Shown piece after piece: positions 45,152-55,531 of a stretch of 64,000 bases of DNA (the stretch's first letter is position 1; each line of letters starts with the position of its first letter). Source of the stretch: Eutreptiella sp. 'Long Island Sound 2002' (taxonomy: Eukaryota > Euglenozoa > Euglenophyceae > Eutreptiales > Eutreptiaceae); the NCBI GenBank assembly GCA_964036045.1, contig OZ038381.1:161080283-161144282 (forward strand). The letters are read 5' to 3'. A model generated the notes under the pieces. It had not been told where the DNA came from and did not search any database. It saw nothing but the letters and a program-made list of their open reading frames with translations. The position numbers and the translations under genes were made by a program.

Positions 45152-47423
45152 TTCTCAAACTCCAGGGTCCCAAATCCAAAAATATAGAGAATACAATCCT
45201 CCTTTAGCCCTGAACAGCAACCAGATCCCTCAAGTACAGCAATAACCCGATCCACAATCCAATATACGCTGCGGGCTTCCGTTCAGCACACCGGTCGTCT
45301 CCCGGTGGCGGGCATGTACAAGAATTGCACGAAAGAGGAAAGCCCTGAAATTGGCATATGAACACAAATAAAGCAAAGTTGGGGAAAGAGGTAAACATAC
45401 ACAGACTCAGCCATAGACCCCTCATTCCCTGGACTCAGGACCTTCCCTTGACTCACCAACATGATGCCCTGAACCCAGTCAAATAGGATGGCTAAATGCC
45501 ATGTGCCAAAGGTCACTACATAAACCCCAAAAATGTGTTCACTCCCAAGCCTCTAAATCCTAGCCCAATAGGGCAGGTGGCGTGTCATGGCCTAGAGTGG
45601 CACTCAGGACCATGCCCTACCCTGACATAACCTTGGTTGGACTTGGAGTCGAATGGGCTTGGAGAACTGCCCCATGAAGATGACCTCACAACATGGCAAA
45701 ATCAGGCAAATCACACCATTATGCCCAAAAATCAATTATATACTCAAAAATGCATACGGCAAATATCCCAATGCTCCATGCATGTGTCAAACCGGAAAGT
45801 ATTATACAAGGGTGATATAGACCAAAGGTCCATGCCCAAGAATATCCCATCATTACCTCCGAAAACCCCTCCGGTTATGTACATGACATGCTTCACAAGT
45901 CAACTCATGAATTTGAGACCTAATTTTGTGAGGCCTCGTGTGCCAAGCCAAAGTGACCGCGTGATCCGGCATATGGTGAGGTGCAACGGCGAAGCATATG
46001 CCAACATATAAGCAACATACCATAGTTCACGGATCTCTAGGCTCTATACTGTCAGCCAACCAGTTGAGCACATAGAACACAAAAATGAGCAAAAATTGAG
46101 GTCAAAAGCATGAAAATATGTCCAAATACAAAGTTGTCATGATAGTATATCTCTATGCTCACCCATGATATCCGCGCATGATTCAATATACAAATGATTG
46201 GAACCATTTGCGAACAATTCCCCCACTTGGATCCCCAATCGGGCGCATGGAGATACCTTCGCCACTCATATCTACATGCCCCATGAAAATGGGAGTGCAC
46301 TCATGGATCTCTTTGCCAAACATACCATGAGCAATACATACGCGGTAGACTTAGTCTAGCGCTTTGAATTCCACAATTGGGACATGGGCAAAGCCCTTGT
46401 CACGTGTGGCTCCCCATCTCTTCGGCCACACGAAGATATATAACATGGGCGTGAGCATATCAAGACATATACCATGCATATAACACATACCCTCCAAAAG
46501 TGGCTCCCACCATGATATGCCATGCCCCTCCATGGACATAACTTCACGTTAAAAATGCGTAGGAACCCAAGGAAAGTTGCTATGCAACCCCAACACTCAT
46601 GCGGTACACTCGAAAGTCGCAATAAAATATTCGGTTGCACGGTCCAAGAGTTATATATCACTTTCTACCCTCTTGACCCTTATCCCTTGCTACACCGGGC
46701 ATGTGTGCACACCAAAGGCGTTTGATGCTTCCTAAATTAAGTTGGGACCAAGGCGGTTCCAACCCAATTCTCGATATTGATATTCCTCGCCGTGAGCCGG
46801 AGATATGATTCGTCAAAGTGGCCTCACGAATCACTTTTGTTTCGACTATATCTCCAAGCAAAATGAAGGGCACAACAAAAGGAAAGTTGATTCGTGATCG
46901 GGGAAAAATGTATGAGCACTCGAGATTCATCATATCGCGTGCGGCGATGTCGAAGTCGAAAATCCGATTCTGAAAGTCTGAAAAAATCGGATTAATTTCG
47001 CGAGTGTATAATATGAAAATTGCGGAAGCAACGAACCCTTTACTGATGAAATCTGACCCTTCATCGGGGTTTCCGCCAAAATATCTGTAAATAACAGTTA
47101 ACCATTCGGTTACCGCAAAATAGCGAGCCAACTGACAGTCGCCGATACATTGACCATCAGAACAGAAGCCTGAAAAATTACGGAAACATTATGATAAAAA
47201 AACCCTGTTGATTCCTGATATTCTGATATATAAATCTCCGCTGGCGGCGCCTCGGTACTGAATGTGGCCGCTCATAGCCGAAATGGCCAAACCTATCACA
47301 CTATCACATCCGGTTAGGTCAGGTGGATGGGAGAGTATGATATCAGCCAATGGCGGCTTGCCGGCACATAGATACACACCCCAAGTGACCCAAAGATGGC
47401 CACGGGGGTCCGAACCGGCTTTA
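45066..47423 (-). repeat. Element A 5' LTR
   Basis: Matches 4624-6979. The minus-strand start reads TAAAGCCGG where the other copy reads TGAAGCCGG, so its terminal TG is mutated. It is followed by the target-site duplication GCAC at 47424-47427. Confidence 0.88.
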
Positions 47424-47427
47424 GCAC

Positions 47428-48020
47428 GTGGTACATGTGAATGCACGCATGAATGCAATGAATGCATGCGCACCACAATACTCAAACCATTCCACTCGTA
47501 TGCTTAACCAATCACCAAACTCAGCACACATGACACGCAACATTGCTAATAATGCGCATTGAATGAATGTACATGAATGAGATGCGCACAGCACTGAAAT
47601 ACCGCCCTGAAAATCTACATTCGGGCACCAGATAATTCTATTGATAAAAAGACATTTGGAAATTGATAAATCAGGACTATAAGTCCACAAACTCGCATCA
47701 GCATTAAACGTCTCCTGAAGAACTGAGACGTTGGCGATGGCGACGGCGACAGGCCAGCCATCCCAATGATAACAGACCACCGTCATTATCTACAGACAAG
47801 AATTAACAGACGGCATCGCAGATGTAAGCAGAGTGCCCCAAACACTGTACCTGCAGTTCTTATAACTCATCATTGCGATGGCTTTCTTCCTTCAATGATA
47901 TACGATCATGGAGGAGATTCTTTCAGCAATTCAAACAAATCAGTGGTCACTTTACATGTGCATTGTAAGAGGCACTTCGTTCACTCGGCAGATATGCGGA
48001 CGAGCTGAGGACTTCTCAAG
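47428..48020. other. intergenic DNA right of element A
   Basis: No gene seen. A 30-bp stretch rich in GAATGCATGC words (47439-47470) resembles 4516-4548 on the other side of element A. Confidence 0.6.
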
Positions 48021-48260
48021 GACCATCCAGGGGGGTCCCGCAGAGCATGGTCGTGGTGATAAAACCACCACCCCAGCTTTTTGTTTTTTTTGCCAATTTG
48101 CACCCCTGGGGGTTTTATCTCACTAGGGAGTGATTTTATCACCCATTTTAGGGGTGTGTGTTGGTTCCCCGTTGCCCCGTTCCCCATTAAGGGGGTGGTT
48201 TTATCATCCTGCTGGGGGCGCGTGCTTCACCCTTGGGGTGGTTTTATCACTTTTCTAAGG
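48021..48260. repeat. scattered GTGGTTTTATCAC motif cluster
   Basis: The word (G)GTGGTTTTATCA(C) or its complement recurs at 48053-48071 (inverted), 48130-48142, about 48195-48207 and 48237-48250, between C- and G-rich tracts. It looks like a degenerate tandem repeat of about 50-60 bp. Confidence 0.6.
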
Positions 48261-48539
48261 GGGGGGGGGGCATGGCCTATCCAGAGCAGCAGAAGGCAGT
48301 GTACAGCAGGTTGCCGAGTGTCAAGATGTTGTGCTATAGAGCAACCTTGTATGGTGTTCAGGCTCCTCACCCGAAGTTCCGAACAGTTGCAGTTTCCGGT
48401 CTTTTGCCCTTTTGCAAGACATGGTTCATGACAGGGTTTCAAGTCAAATTTGCTGTATGCGCGGAGCCCAAGGGTAAGACGGCAATATTGTTGTGGTCAC
48501 AGGTGGGGAAGAGGTGCGACAAGTCACAGATTTTCTTCT

Positions 48540-48820
48540 GGTGAATACGGAAAAACCCAACAGGAATAAAAAAATCCCGTTTTGGATTCAAAAACCCCCT
48601 CTCTTGTACTAGCCCCCCCCCCTTTTTTGTACGAGGAAACCCCGCGAGATGTATTAACGAACCCTCATTTTTGTACTAAAAAAACCACCCGCTTTGAACG
48701 AAAAAACCCCGTGGTATGGTATTTGAAAACCCCCCGGTTTGTTTAGAAAAAACACCACGTTTTGTAGTAAGACAACCACCTTTTTTTGTGCTACATCGCC
48801 CCTTTTTCTACCACTTTCTA
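48540..48820. repeat. degenerate A-rich/C-rich tandem array
   Basis: Imperfect units of roughly 30 bp alternate GTTTTGTACTA-like words with AAAAAACCCCC-like runs. Examples are TTTTTGTACTAAAAAAACCA, CGAAAAAACCCCGTGG and TTGTTTAGAAAAAACACC. No protein-coding potential is visible. Confidence 0.6.
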
Positions 48821-49101
48821 CAACATTTAGATATGCCAAATAGGAAAAGCCTTTTTTTCCAATGTCTGAAGCCCCCCTCCCCATGTCTACATCTATACCC
48901 ACGTCTTTTTGAGGTGAAAACTGTCCAGTGCTTCATCGTTTATGGCAACATTTGCTCGTGCGTTGCTGCACTATGTCATATTTACTGCTGCAACGCCCCC
49001 GTCCCCCCCCCCCCAGGTGCAATGTGCCCTCATGGTTCTTTCAGGGAATACATTGGGTTCACACAATCCACTGCGCAAACATGAAGTAACTTTTCTCCGA
49101 G

Positions 49102-49299
49102 ATGTGTGCTATCACATTGTGGTTCGCCCAGTACCACGGCAGAGTTTTCATATTCAACTCGGGGACTTTCTGCAACACCATCCGCAAAGAAATGGACCGC
49201 CTCTTCCCGTCAAATGCTTTCATTGTAGAACAATGGGCCAAACACTTGTTCAACTCATTCGACATCTGGTCCATACACTATGAAGCATGGCCGCTCTAA
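49102..49299 (+). CDS. orphan short open frame, possible exon
   Basis: A 65-codon frame from an ATG. Its composition (FNSGTFCNTIRKEMDRLFP, WAKHLFNSFDIWSIHYEAW) is protein-like, with few low-complexity residues. It lies just upstream of the 49376-49984 frame in a different phase, so the two could be exons of one gene with a short intron, or a decayed gene. I do not recognise a family. Confidence 0.3.
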   Translation: MCAITLWFAQYHGRVFIFNSGTFCNTIRKEMDRLFPSNAFIVEQWAKHLFNSFDIWSIHYEAWPL

Positions 49300-49375
49300 A
49301 GAAGACTCAATGGGGTGCCGGCTTGCGCACAACCACCACCTTTGCTAAGAGACATGGTTTTCATTTTTAACACTT

Positions 49376-49984
49376 TTGGCCAACACTACTGGTCGCTGGG
49401 AGGCAGAGTGGAAAAAAGCAAAAATCTTCGGTGCAGAACCAAAGCGTGGCACACTAGAGCACATTGAAGGCACAATAGATACCATGTTTTCGTGCTCCCC
49501 AATCGACGAATCTTTCACCAAAAGCGACTTTTGTGGCCGCCTTCACTACTTCGACAACGACAGCATACAAATCTACATCATGTCCTTCCTTTTCGGTTCC
49601 AAAGCCAACCATTCAACGGTCCCGGACAAAACCACCGCCTTGTCAATCAATTTGAGATTGCAACAACGAAGTCCATCAAAATGGGCGACTTTTGTGGCCG
49701 CCGCAGATGAAAAAGAGGGGAAGAACGACTTTGTTTACTACGAGATGAACGACCAAAAAACAAAGGCTTTCAATAGAACAAAGACGAGCCTTCCGCCGAA
49801 TGCAAGACAAGAACTTTATGAGCTCGCGCCATGGAGTGTGGGACAATGTGGCACAACACAACAGATGCCTTGCGCTCTGTGCCATACAATCAATGACCTA
49901 GCAAGTGTGCTCAGAGGTGAGAGGGTTGATATATATACCGCCTTGAGAATAGATTCTTTGGCGGGGCACACGACACAAGGGTGA
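49376..49984 (+). CDS. orphan open frame, 202 codons, possible exon
   Basis: Open for 202 codons with normal composition (TIDTMFSCSPIDESFTKSDF, FVYYEMNDQKTKAF, CALCHTINDLASVL). The nominal start is TTG, not ATG; the first in-frame ATG comes about 36 codons in. This fits an internal or terminal exon better than a complete gene. It ends at TGA with a GC-poor G-rich stretch after. No family recognised; the Cys pair CALC is the only motif-like feature. Confidence 0.35.
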   Translation: MANTTGRWEAEWKKAKIFGAEPKRGTLEHIEGTIDTMFSCSPIDESFTKSDFCGRLHYFDNDSIQIYIMSFLFGSKANHSTVPDKTTALSINLRLQQRSPSKWATFVAAADEKEGKNDFVYYEMNDQKTKAFNRTKTSLPPNARQELYELAPWSVGQCGTTQQMPCALCHTINDLASVLRGERVDIYTALRIDSLAGHTTQG

Positions 49985-50932
49985 AAAGAAAAGTGAGTGG
50001 TGGTGGGGGGGTAGGAGAAGAAGTGGGACCGGGCAACGGGGTTGCAGTTCGTCAAGGATCCTTGCAGCACTAACAGGCGTTTGTTCACTTGGTGATGGCC
50101 TCTTGTTGGATATATCTGGGGATCACGGGGATACCGTTCAGTTTCGGACATATATGTTTAAGTGTGACTACAGCCCGTTTTTGACAAGGTGGACGTGAGG
50201 GTGTCCACGAGGTTCAAATACGGGTCGTTGTGGGTCGAAAAATCGTGATTTCCGAACGGCACGCCCAAAATTCATCAAATTGGGACGATTTGTATTTAAT
50301 TTGGTGTTGTTGCATCGTCCAAACGCTGAAATCCAAAAAAAATAGACCCTCAGAAAGGCCTAGGAACCTATTGGGACGTATTGGACCGGAAGAAGGGGGG
50401 GGGTTTGTAGGGAGGGTTCTGAAGGGAGGAGGAGAGGGAAGGGAGCTCCATCAAGGGCTTTGGCACCGGAAAAATTATTGGGCCCCTATATATTGTTGCA
50501 CATGTTGTGAGCTTTAGATGTTTGCTGGTGATAGCTGGTGGTTTCTAGATGGTTGGTGAGCAGTCCTGGTGGCCTCTGGGTTGTTGTTGTTCCTTCTTGG
50601 TGGCCTTTGGGTGGGTGCCGTTGATTCGTGGCGTTTTCTGGGTCCTTACCATTATTCACCCTCAAATTGACCGTGAAAATGTCAACCTAATTATTTTTTT
50701 ATTTTCAGGCTGATGGCTGCCACTAAAAAAAAAGCTGTTTGGTTTTTTTTTGCGGGGGGGGTTGGGGTGCCAGGGGGTCTTCAGGGGGAGGGGGGGGGAT
50801 GGGTGGCACCAATACATCCCTGCCCTGCCTTCCACTACCCACAAACCGCAACATCCGAACGGACACAAGTGGACACAACATATATACCGTGGCTGTTCCT
50901 AGTTGCTGAGAGCCTGTGCCATAGCGCCTGAA
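49985..50932. other. intergenic, G-run rich
   Basis: No gene seen. It contains poly-G/poly-T patches such as 50739-50800 and a T/G-rich stretch at 50510-50640. Confidence 0.55.
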
Positions 50933-51454
50933 ATGGCGCATGTTCCTGTTCACTGGTTGTCCGAGGGCACAAGCAATGCTGACATTAGGTCGACAGGTGC
51001 TGGCATGGGCTGCCACCCTTCTGAAGCTGTCAGAGGGGTGAGGAATGGCGCATACATCCAGCCCACAGGTCTAGAAAATGCACAGCAGATGGCTCGCAAA
51101 CTTTTGGAAGCTGGGCAACAGCAATGTGGGATGACGTGGGGAGGCGGAGCTGTTGAGCTGCACAAAAGAGAGGGTCAGACTTCTACTGGGTCAGAAATAT
51201 GTTGCAGTTCTAATGGCGCTAATGTCGCGACCGTATTGATTGCGCCAGTACCCCGAGATGTGTATGGTGAGGGTACAGCGGCGGCGGTTAAAGAGGAATT
51301 GAAGGCGCTGAACGGTGCGCACGTTTCCTTCTCTACTGCGCTTCGCGACCTTTTGGAGCCGCGTCGCAGTCGCGCTCGATGGCCAAGGACTCGTGTGGCT
51401 GACAAAGAATTTGTAATGTGGTCCCCTGTAGGTCACTTGGAAGCCCGAGGGTAG
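50933..51454 (+). CDS. orphan open frame, 173 codons
   Basis: Open frame from the first ATG (the frame is open from 50903). It contains GLENAQQMARKLLEAGQQQ and AAAVKEELKALNGAHVSF, which look helical and protein-like, then an Arg-rich C-terminus. No family is recognised, no partner lies near it, and the codon quality is only moderate. It could be an exon or a chance frame. Confidence 0.25.
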   Translation: MAHVPVHWLSEGTSNADIRSTGAGMGCHPSEAVRGVRNGAYIQPTGLENAQQMARKLLEAGQQQCGMTWGGGAVELHKREGQTSTGSEICCSSNGANVATVLIAPVPRDVYGEGTAAAVKEELKALNGAHVSFSTALRDLLEPRRSRARWPRTRVADKEFVMWSPVGHLEARG

Positions 51455-52700
51455 GCGCGAGAGGTCTGAGGGCGACGCGTGCAGGTTAGAAGACGACCAG
51501 CGTGCACGACAAGATGAACTGAACGACATTCTGCCATAAGCCGTGGTATGCACTCGCAGATTGAGCAGTGATCAGCAAAAATGTTGGCGAACATGAAAAT
51601 TTAACAGGTGTGAGGCACTTGGAATGCAGAGACCTGTTTGCAACACGTCGAACTCTTCTTTGAAAAAGAAGACCCTTGTCGCGGCGTACCTGGCGGGAGG
51701 ACGACCATGGATCTTGCGGAGGTAAGTGGGCAGCTTGGCCGCGAGGATTCGCTCCAGCCGGCTTGTCAGTGCCTCTGATAACTGGGCCTACTGATCTGTG
51801 ATCTGCCTCACCAAAGCCTCATTGCAGTGGACCAGTTCTCCATTTACGGCACACGCTGCCGACAGGAAGGTGGCCTGGGTGAAGGCGATAGCGGCCAACA
51901 AAGACATTCCTGAAATGTGGTACATTCGGCTGTCATTATGGAATGAGCACACCGCATGCAATTGATTTTCATACGGTGAGTATTCGGCTCGTTCAGGGAA
52001 TCCATATCGAGCAACTACGACCAAAAACACCTTCAAAGGAGTATGATTTATCAATGTCTACTTTCCAGCCATTTCGTCGAATCCGTTAGATCCTATCACT
52101 TACTATGTTCAAATGCATTAATTTGGTGCTTCTCTTTTCAACCACACTTGATTTTGGAGCCACGTCCCTCAATTTTCAACTTTGGAGGGGTCGAAAGTGG
52201 CGTATGGCCGAGATCGCGAAGGGCGGGGCGATAGACTTAAATGTGATAGGGGTCCTCAATGTACCGGTACATTGCCTTCCGAATGTACCGCACAATGTGA
52301 CACCAAAATGATCAATCATTCAAATCAACCATGTGAACCAGTTCCATTGCAAGGATGGAAAAAGCAAGCATGGTGGAGGGAGGGATGGACTGAATCAAAC
52401 CATTTGAAGGAATTCTACTTGAATTATGGCTTGAGGGACCAGTGCAACCAAATGAAGCCAATTCCAACCAATTAACTCTAATCAGGGCACCTGGAGGTGG
52501 TGGCAAGGGCAGAGGGAAGGGACATCCAGCAATCACACAGCAAAATGAAACAATCCCACAGCCTGTCATTGTGGAGGGTCCCATGAAACTGTTATAAAGA
52601 CTGCCACTTCAGTCAGCCAAAATAGCAGCAAAAACCCTCACACTGACTGTGTCAGCATGAAGACCCACATACCTTTCTGTAATGAACACAAGCTTTCCAT
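51455..52700. other. intergenic
   Basis: No gene I can support. An 88-codon minus frame (51788-52054) has one hydrophobic stretch but nothing else. A 16-bp palindrome AATGTACCGGTACATT lies near 52258-52273. Confidence 0.5.
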
Positions 52701-52701
52701 C

Positions 52702-53526
52702 TCATAACAAAGAAAAGGGATTCTTCCCCTTGTTGCGGGTGCGCAGAGCAGGCCCATCAAAGGGCGCCCTGGCAACTGTGTTGCGGGTGCGCACAGCAGA
52801 CCCATCAAAGAGCGCCCTGGCAACTGGAGCCCTCCTTCTCTTGGGTTTGGGCTCAGGCTCATGCTTAAGCTCATGCTTAGGGCCTTCAGAGGCAAATGAA
52901 TAAATAAAATCAGACTGGCGAGTGCTGTTCCTCTTGCGTGACGGACCCGCTGGACTCCTGGGCAGTTCGGCAGGTCCACTGTTTTCGTCAGGGGGACAAC
53001 TGTCGACAGTTTGGGTGCTGGTTTGGGTGGGAGGTTCGTTCACAGCAATGGAGGAAACTTGGCTCTCACACACCTGAGTGAGGGGCATGTCGTCCTCAAT
53101 GTCGAAGCGAAACCCTGCCGCACGCGCTGGCGCAAACTGTCTGGGCGCTGGCTCATTCACAGACACATTCACGGGCACATTCACGGGCACATTGCCTTGC
53201 ACATTCACCCGAAAAAAAACTGGAAGGCCCACTCGAAGGGCCACCGGATAGCTGTAACCGCCCGTACCCAAAGGGAACGGGTGGTGCAAAGGGTACACAG
53301 GCTGGGCGACAGGGAGCGCATTCGGATCAACGGTCGGCACTTGGGGCAGAACCATATTCGGCATCGTGTTCGGCACCACCAGATTCGACACATTGGGTAG
53401 AGTCATATTCGGATTCGCGTTCGGCACCACCGGATTCGAAGAATTGGGCATAAACATATTCGGAATCGTGTTCGGCACCACCGGCGCGGCTGCATTGGAG
53501 GAAGTCGGCTCGTCGGGCAGCAGAGA
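52702..53526 (-). pseudogene. C-terminal tail of the tyrosine recombinase frame, after an in-frame TAA
   Basis: This frame directly continues the recombinase frame beyond its TAA (53529-53527), with no stop until 52702, so the two were probably one protein or are joined by readthrough. It encodes three 16-17-residue repeats of VVPNxxPNMxxPNxSN type, an NVPVNVPVNVSVNE repeat, a disordered acidic part, and a basic stretch KPKRRRAPVAR that could be a nuclear localisation signal. It ends in two tandem VARAxFDGxAxRTRN repeats encoded by 48-bp DNA repeats at 52733-52828. If translated separately, the first ATG is at 53481. No enzymatic domain is visible. Confidence 0.6.
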
Positions 53527-54825
53527 TTAAGCCTTGGGTTCGAACTTGCAGTCGGTCGCCGAAAGCACCTTCGCCGGTTCCACATTGCCTGCCATCGCAT
53601 CAGCCACCTTTCGCCGTGTCTCCCTGTAGACTGTGTTGTAGATCGGCAGAGTCCTCTCAGTCACGCCAATACACTTGGCAAGTTTTGCTGTCGACACGGC
53701 AGCATTGCTTTGAACGCGGGAGATTACAGCCTGTCGCCCAAGGGCCTTTGTCGTCACAGGCTGTCCGAGAACCTTTGTGGCAAACCGACCGATTTGCCGC
53801 CGCACATTTCCAGCATTCGCAGCACTTTCCAGCAGCTGGCCGTCGTCGCCCACTTCACGGAACATCCAGTTGTACGGCACTCCAGGGGGCGCAGCGCGCA
53901 GGTCGTCAAGTTGATTCGACAGAGCTTCGATGATGCACAATCGTTTGTCCGGCCCAGCCACCAACAGCTGATTGAAGAACGGCAGGTCTGAATTCGCAAG
54001 ACTGGGGATTTCGGGGAAGCACGGCTCACACTGACCACTGCGAAGGTTCTGCTCGGATCCAATAGTCTCGTTTGTCAAAATGCAGGCGGTCTTACATCTC
54101 AACCCGGATCGGCTCAGTGTGATTATCAGTCGCATCAGCTGCCTCGCACCCGGCGAATTCCAATCAGTGCTGCGGCACAACTTGATCAGCTCCTCATCCG
54201 TTACTGGTGGCTCTTTCGGTGCCTTGTTCTGTTGCAACCACCATAACCTGTAGCGTCGCATTGCATCTTTCATCATCGTCCAATAGCGAGGCATCATGTA
54301 CTCATTGTGCACATAGAAACCAGAACTGGGGAATCTGCGGCAGTATACATGCATGAACGCATTCGTATACGTTACGAAACTCCTCGGACTGAGCGTGTAC
54401 ACCTTTGGTTTTCGCTGCTTCTCATGCGAGCTCTGGATTGCAATGGCATACTGCAAGCGGCGATCCATCAACTTCTGCTTCTCTGATTCGGCACCCAAGA
54501 GAGCATGTGGACTGCCGACATAGCGCGCCCAATTGATGAACCAGCCGTCCACCGATGAAAACTCTGCTCCGATGAGGTCCTTTGCAGCAGTGAAGGCCTT
54601 GCAACATTTCGGAGCGTTCACGTAACTCACACACTCTTCACCTTGTGGATCGGCTGGTGCATCATCAAACAAATCTCCCATGAACTGTGGTCCTGCGGGC
54701 GCTTCTTGGTACAAACCTTCCGGCGCTTCCTCCTCTAACATCCGTGTGACATTGTCGAGCCAGACATGGATAGGTGGCGGGCCCTGTGCATTGAGCTTCA
54801 GTATCTTGGTTTGCGCCTTTGACAT
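53527..54825 (-). CDS. Crypton-like tyrosine recombinase
   Basis: The frame is open from 54942; I prefer the second ATG (MSKAQTKILK, 54825) because the first 39 residues come from hairpin-adjacent DNA and are hydrophobic. Numbering from 54942, Arg282 in LSRSGLRCKT fits the first catalytic Arg, Arg403 in TTKALGRQAV the second, and Tyr435 in TLPIYNTVY the nucleophile. The spacings of 121 and 32 residues match Cre (Arg173, Arg292, Tyr324: 119 and 32). The His of H-x-x-R is replaced by Ala. Upstream residues 100-260 would be the core-binding domain. Tyrosine recombinases cut and rejoin DNA through a 3'-phosphotyrosine; lone eukaryotic ones are usually Crypton transposons. No matching ends were identified. 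Confidence 0.6.
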   Translation of the reverse strand: MSKAQTKILKLNAQGPPPIHVWLDNVTRMLEEEAPEGLYQEAPAGPQFMGDLFDDAPADPQGEECVSYVNAPKCCKAFTAAKDLIGAEFSSVDGWFINWARYVGSPHALLGAESEKQKLMDRRLQYAIAIQSSHEKQRKPKVYTLSPRSFVTYTNAFMHVYCRRFPSSGFYVHNEYMMPRYWTMMKDAMRRYRLWWLQQNKAPKEPPVTDEELIKLCRSTDWNSPGARQLMRLIITLSRSGLRCKTACILTNETIGSEQNLRSGQCEPCFPEIPSLANSDLPFFNQLLVAGPDKRLCIIEALSNQLDDLRAAPPGVPYNWMFREVGDDGQLLESAANAGNVRRQIGRFATKVLGQPVTTKALGRQAVISRVQSNAAVSTAKLAKCIGVTERTLPIYNTVYRETRRKVADAMAGNVEPAKVLSATDCKFEPKA

Positions 54826-54907
54826 GCCACAAAGCGCCACAAAGCCTGTAATAGCAAACAGAAAAGTAAAAATAGTAAAAACAGTAAGACGCCTATCACA
54901 TTTAGGC

Positions 54908-55003
54908 AATATCCGCAGCCTGTGATAGATTGCGCGCTCCAATGTGCCGGCCTATCGGCCGTCACATTGGGCGCGCAATCTACCACAGGCCGCGGATATT
55001 GGA
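54908..55003. repeat. 96-bp near-perfect hairpin
   Basis: Arms of about 40 bp (54908-54947 and 54963-55003) match as inverted repeats with about four differences, including CAATATCCGC/GCGGATATTG and ATTGCGCGC/GCGCGCAAT. The centre CCGGCC-TAT-CGGCCG extends the pairing almost to the tip. It lies 83 bp upstream of the preferred recombinase start. It could be a recombination site, a foldback element end or a replication slip product. Confidence 0.85.
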
Positions 55004-55531
55004 TATAAAATCGCCACTTCCGACCGCTGTGAGGCAATCTGGCACCAAATCTGGAAATTTTCACATAGGCGAGCCGCCTGGGTCTCAATCTGGAGATCCA
55101 CAGAAAAAATTCAGAAAAGACCACAAATTCCAAGAGAAATCCTTGCCTCTGTGAAGCCTGAAGGACGGGTGGTTTTGCGCTGCCATTTGGCAAATCACCC
55201 AGAGGGTCCCTCCGAGCTTGACAAAAACTGCCAGTCCCAAAGAGTGAATCACGCATTTCGATTTGTGGTTCTGTTGAACTGTGGATCGGATGTGCATCCA
55301 GTGCAGTTTTGAGTTTGTTCAACCGTAGGGTCATTTTGCAGAAATGTGCATTTCGTGCGGAAAAAAATGCATTTCGTCCAGTTGCACATAGCGGTTGGTT
55401 TACCACTGCACGGCATGACAATATACTTGTTCAAACAAAGCGCACAAACAGGCACCAAACATCTCAGAACAGATTTCATGGGTGGGTACACTTAGGATAT
55501 GGGGCATGCAGGAGGTGGCACGGGCTGTGCG

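Larger units (their letters stand above)
4624..47423 (-). mobile_element. Element A: chromodomain Ty3/gypsy retrotransposon, split by B and C
   Basis: Two direct LTRs (4624-6979 and 45066-47423) flank minus-strand gag and pol pieces. The duplication GCAC at 4620-4623 and 47424-47427 fits a 4-bp target-site duplication. The polypurine tract is at 6990-6980 and the primer-binding site at 45065-45053. Element B interrupts pol at 7727/20777 and element C interrupts gag near 28175/44646. Taking these out leaves about 13.3 kb of A. The gag and pol fragments have frameshifts, so A is a dead copy and, as the host of both other insertions, the oldest of the three. Confidence 0.88.
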
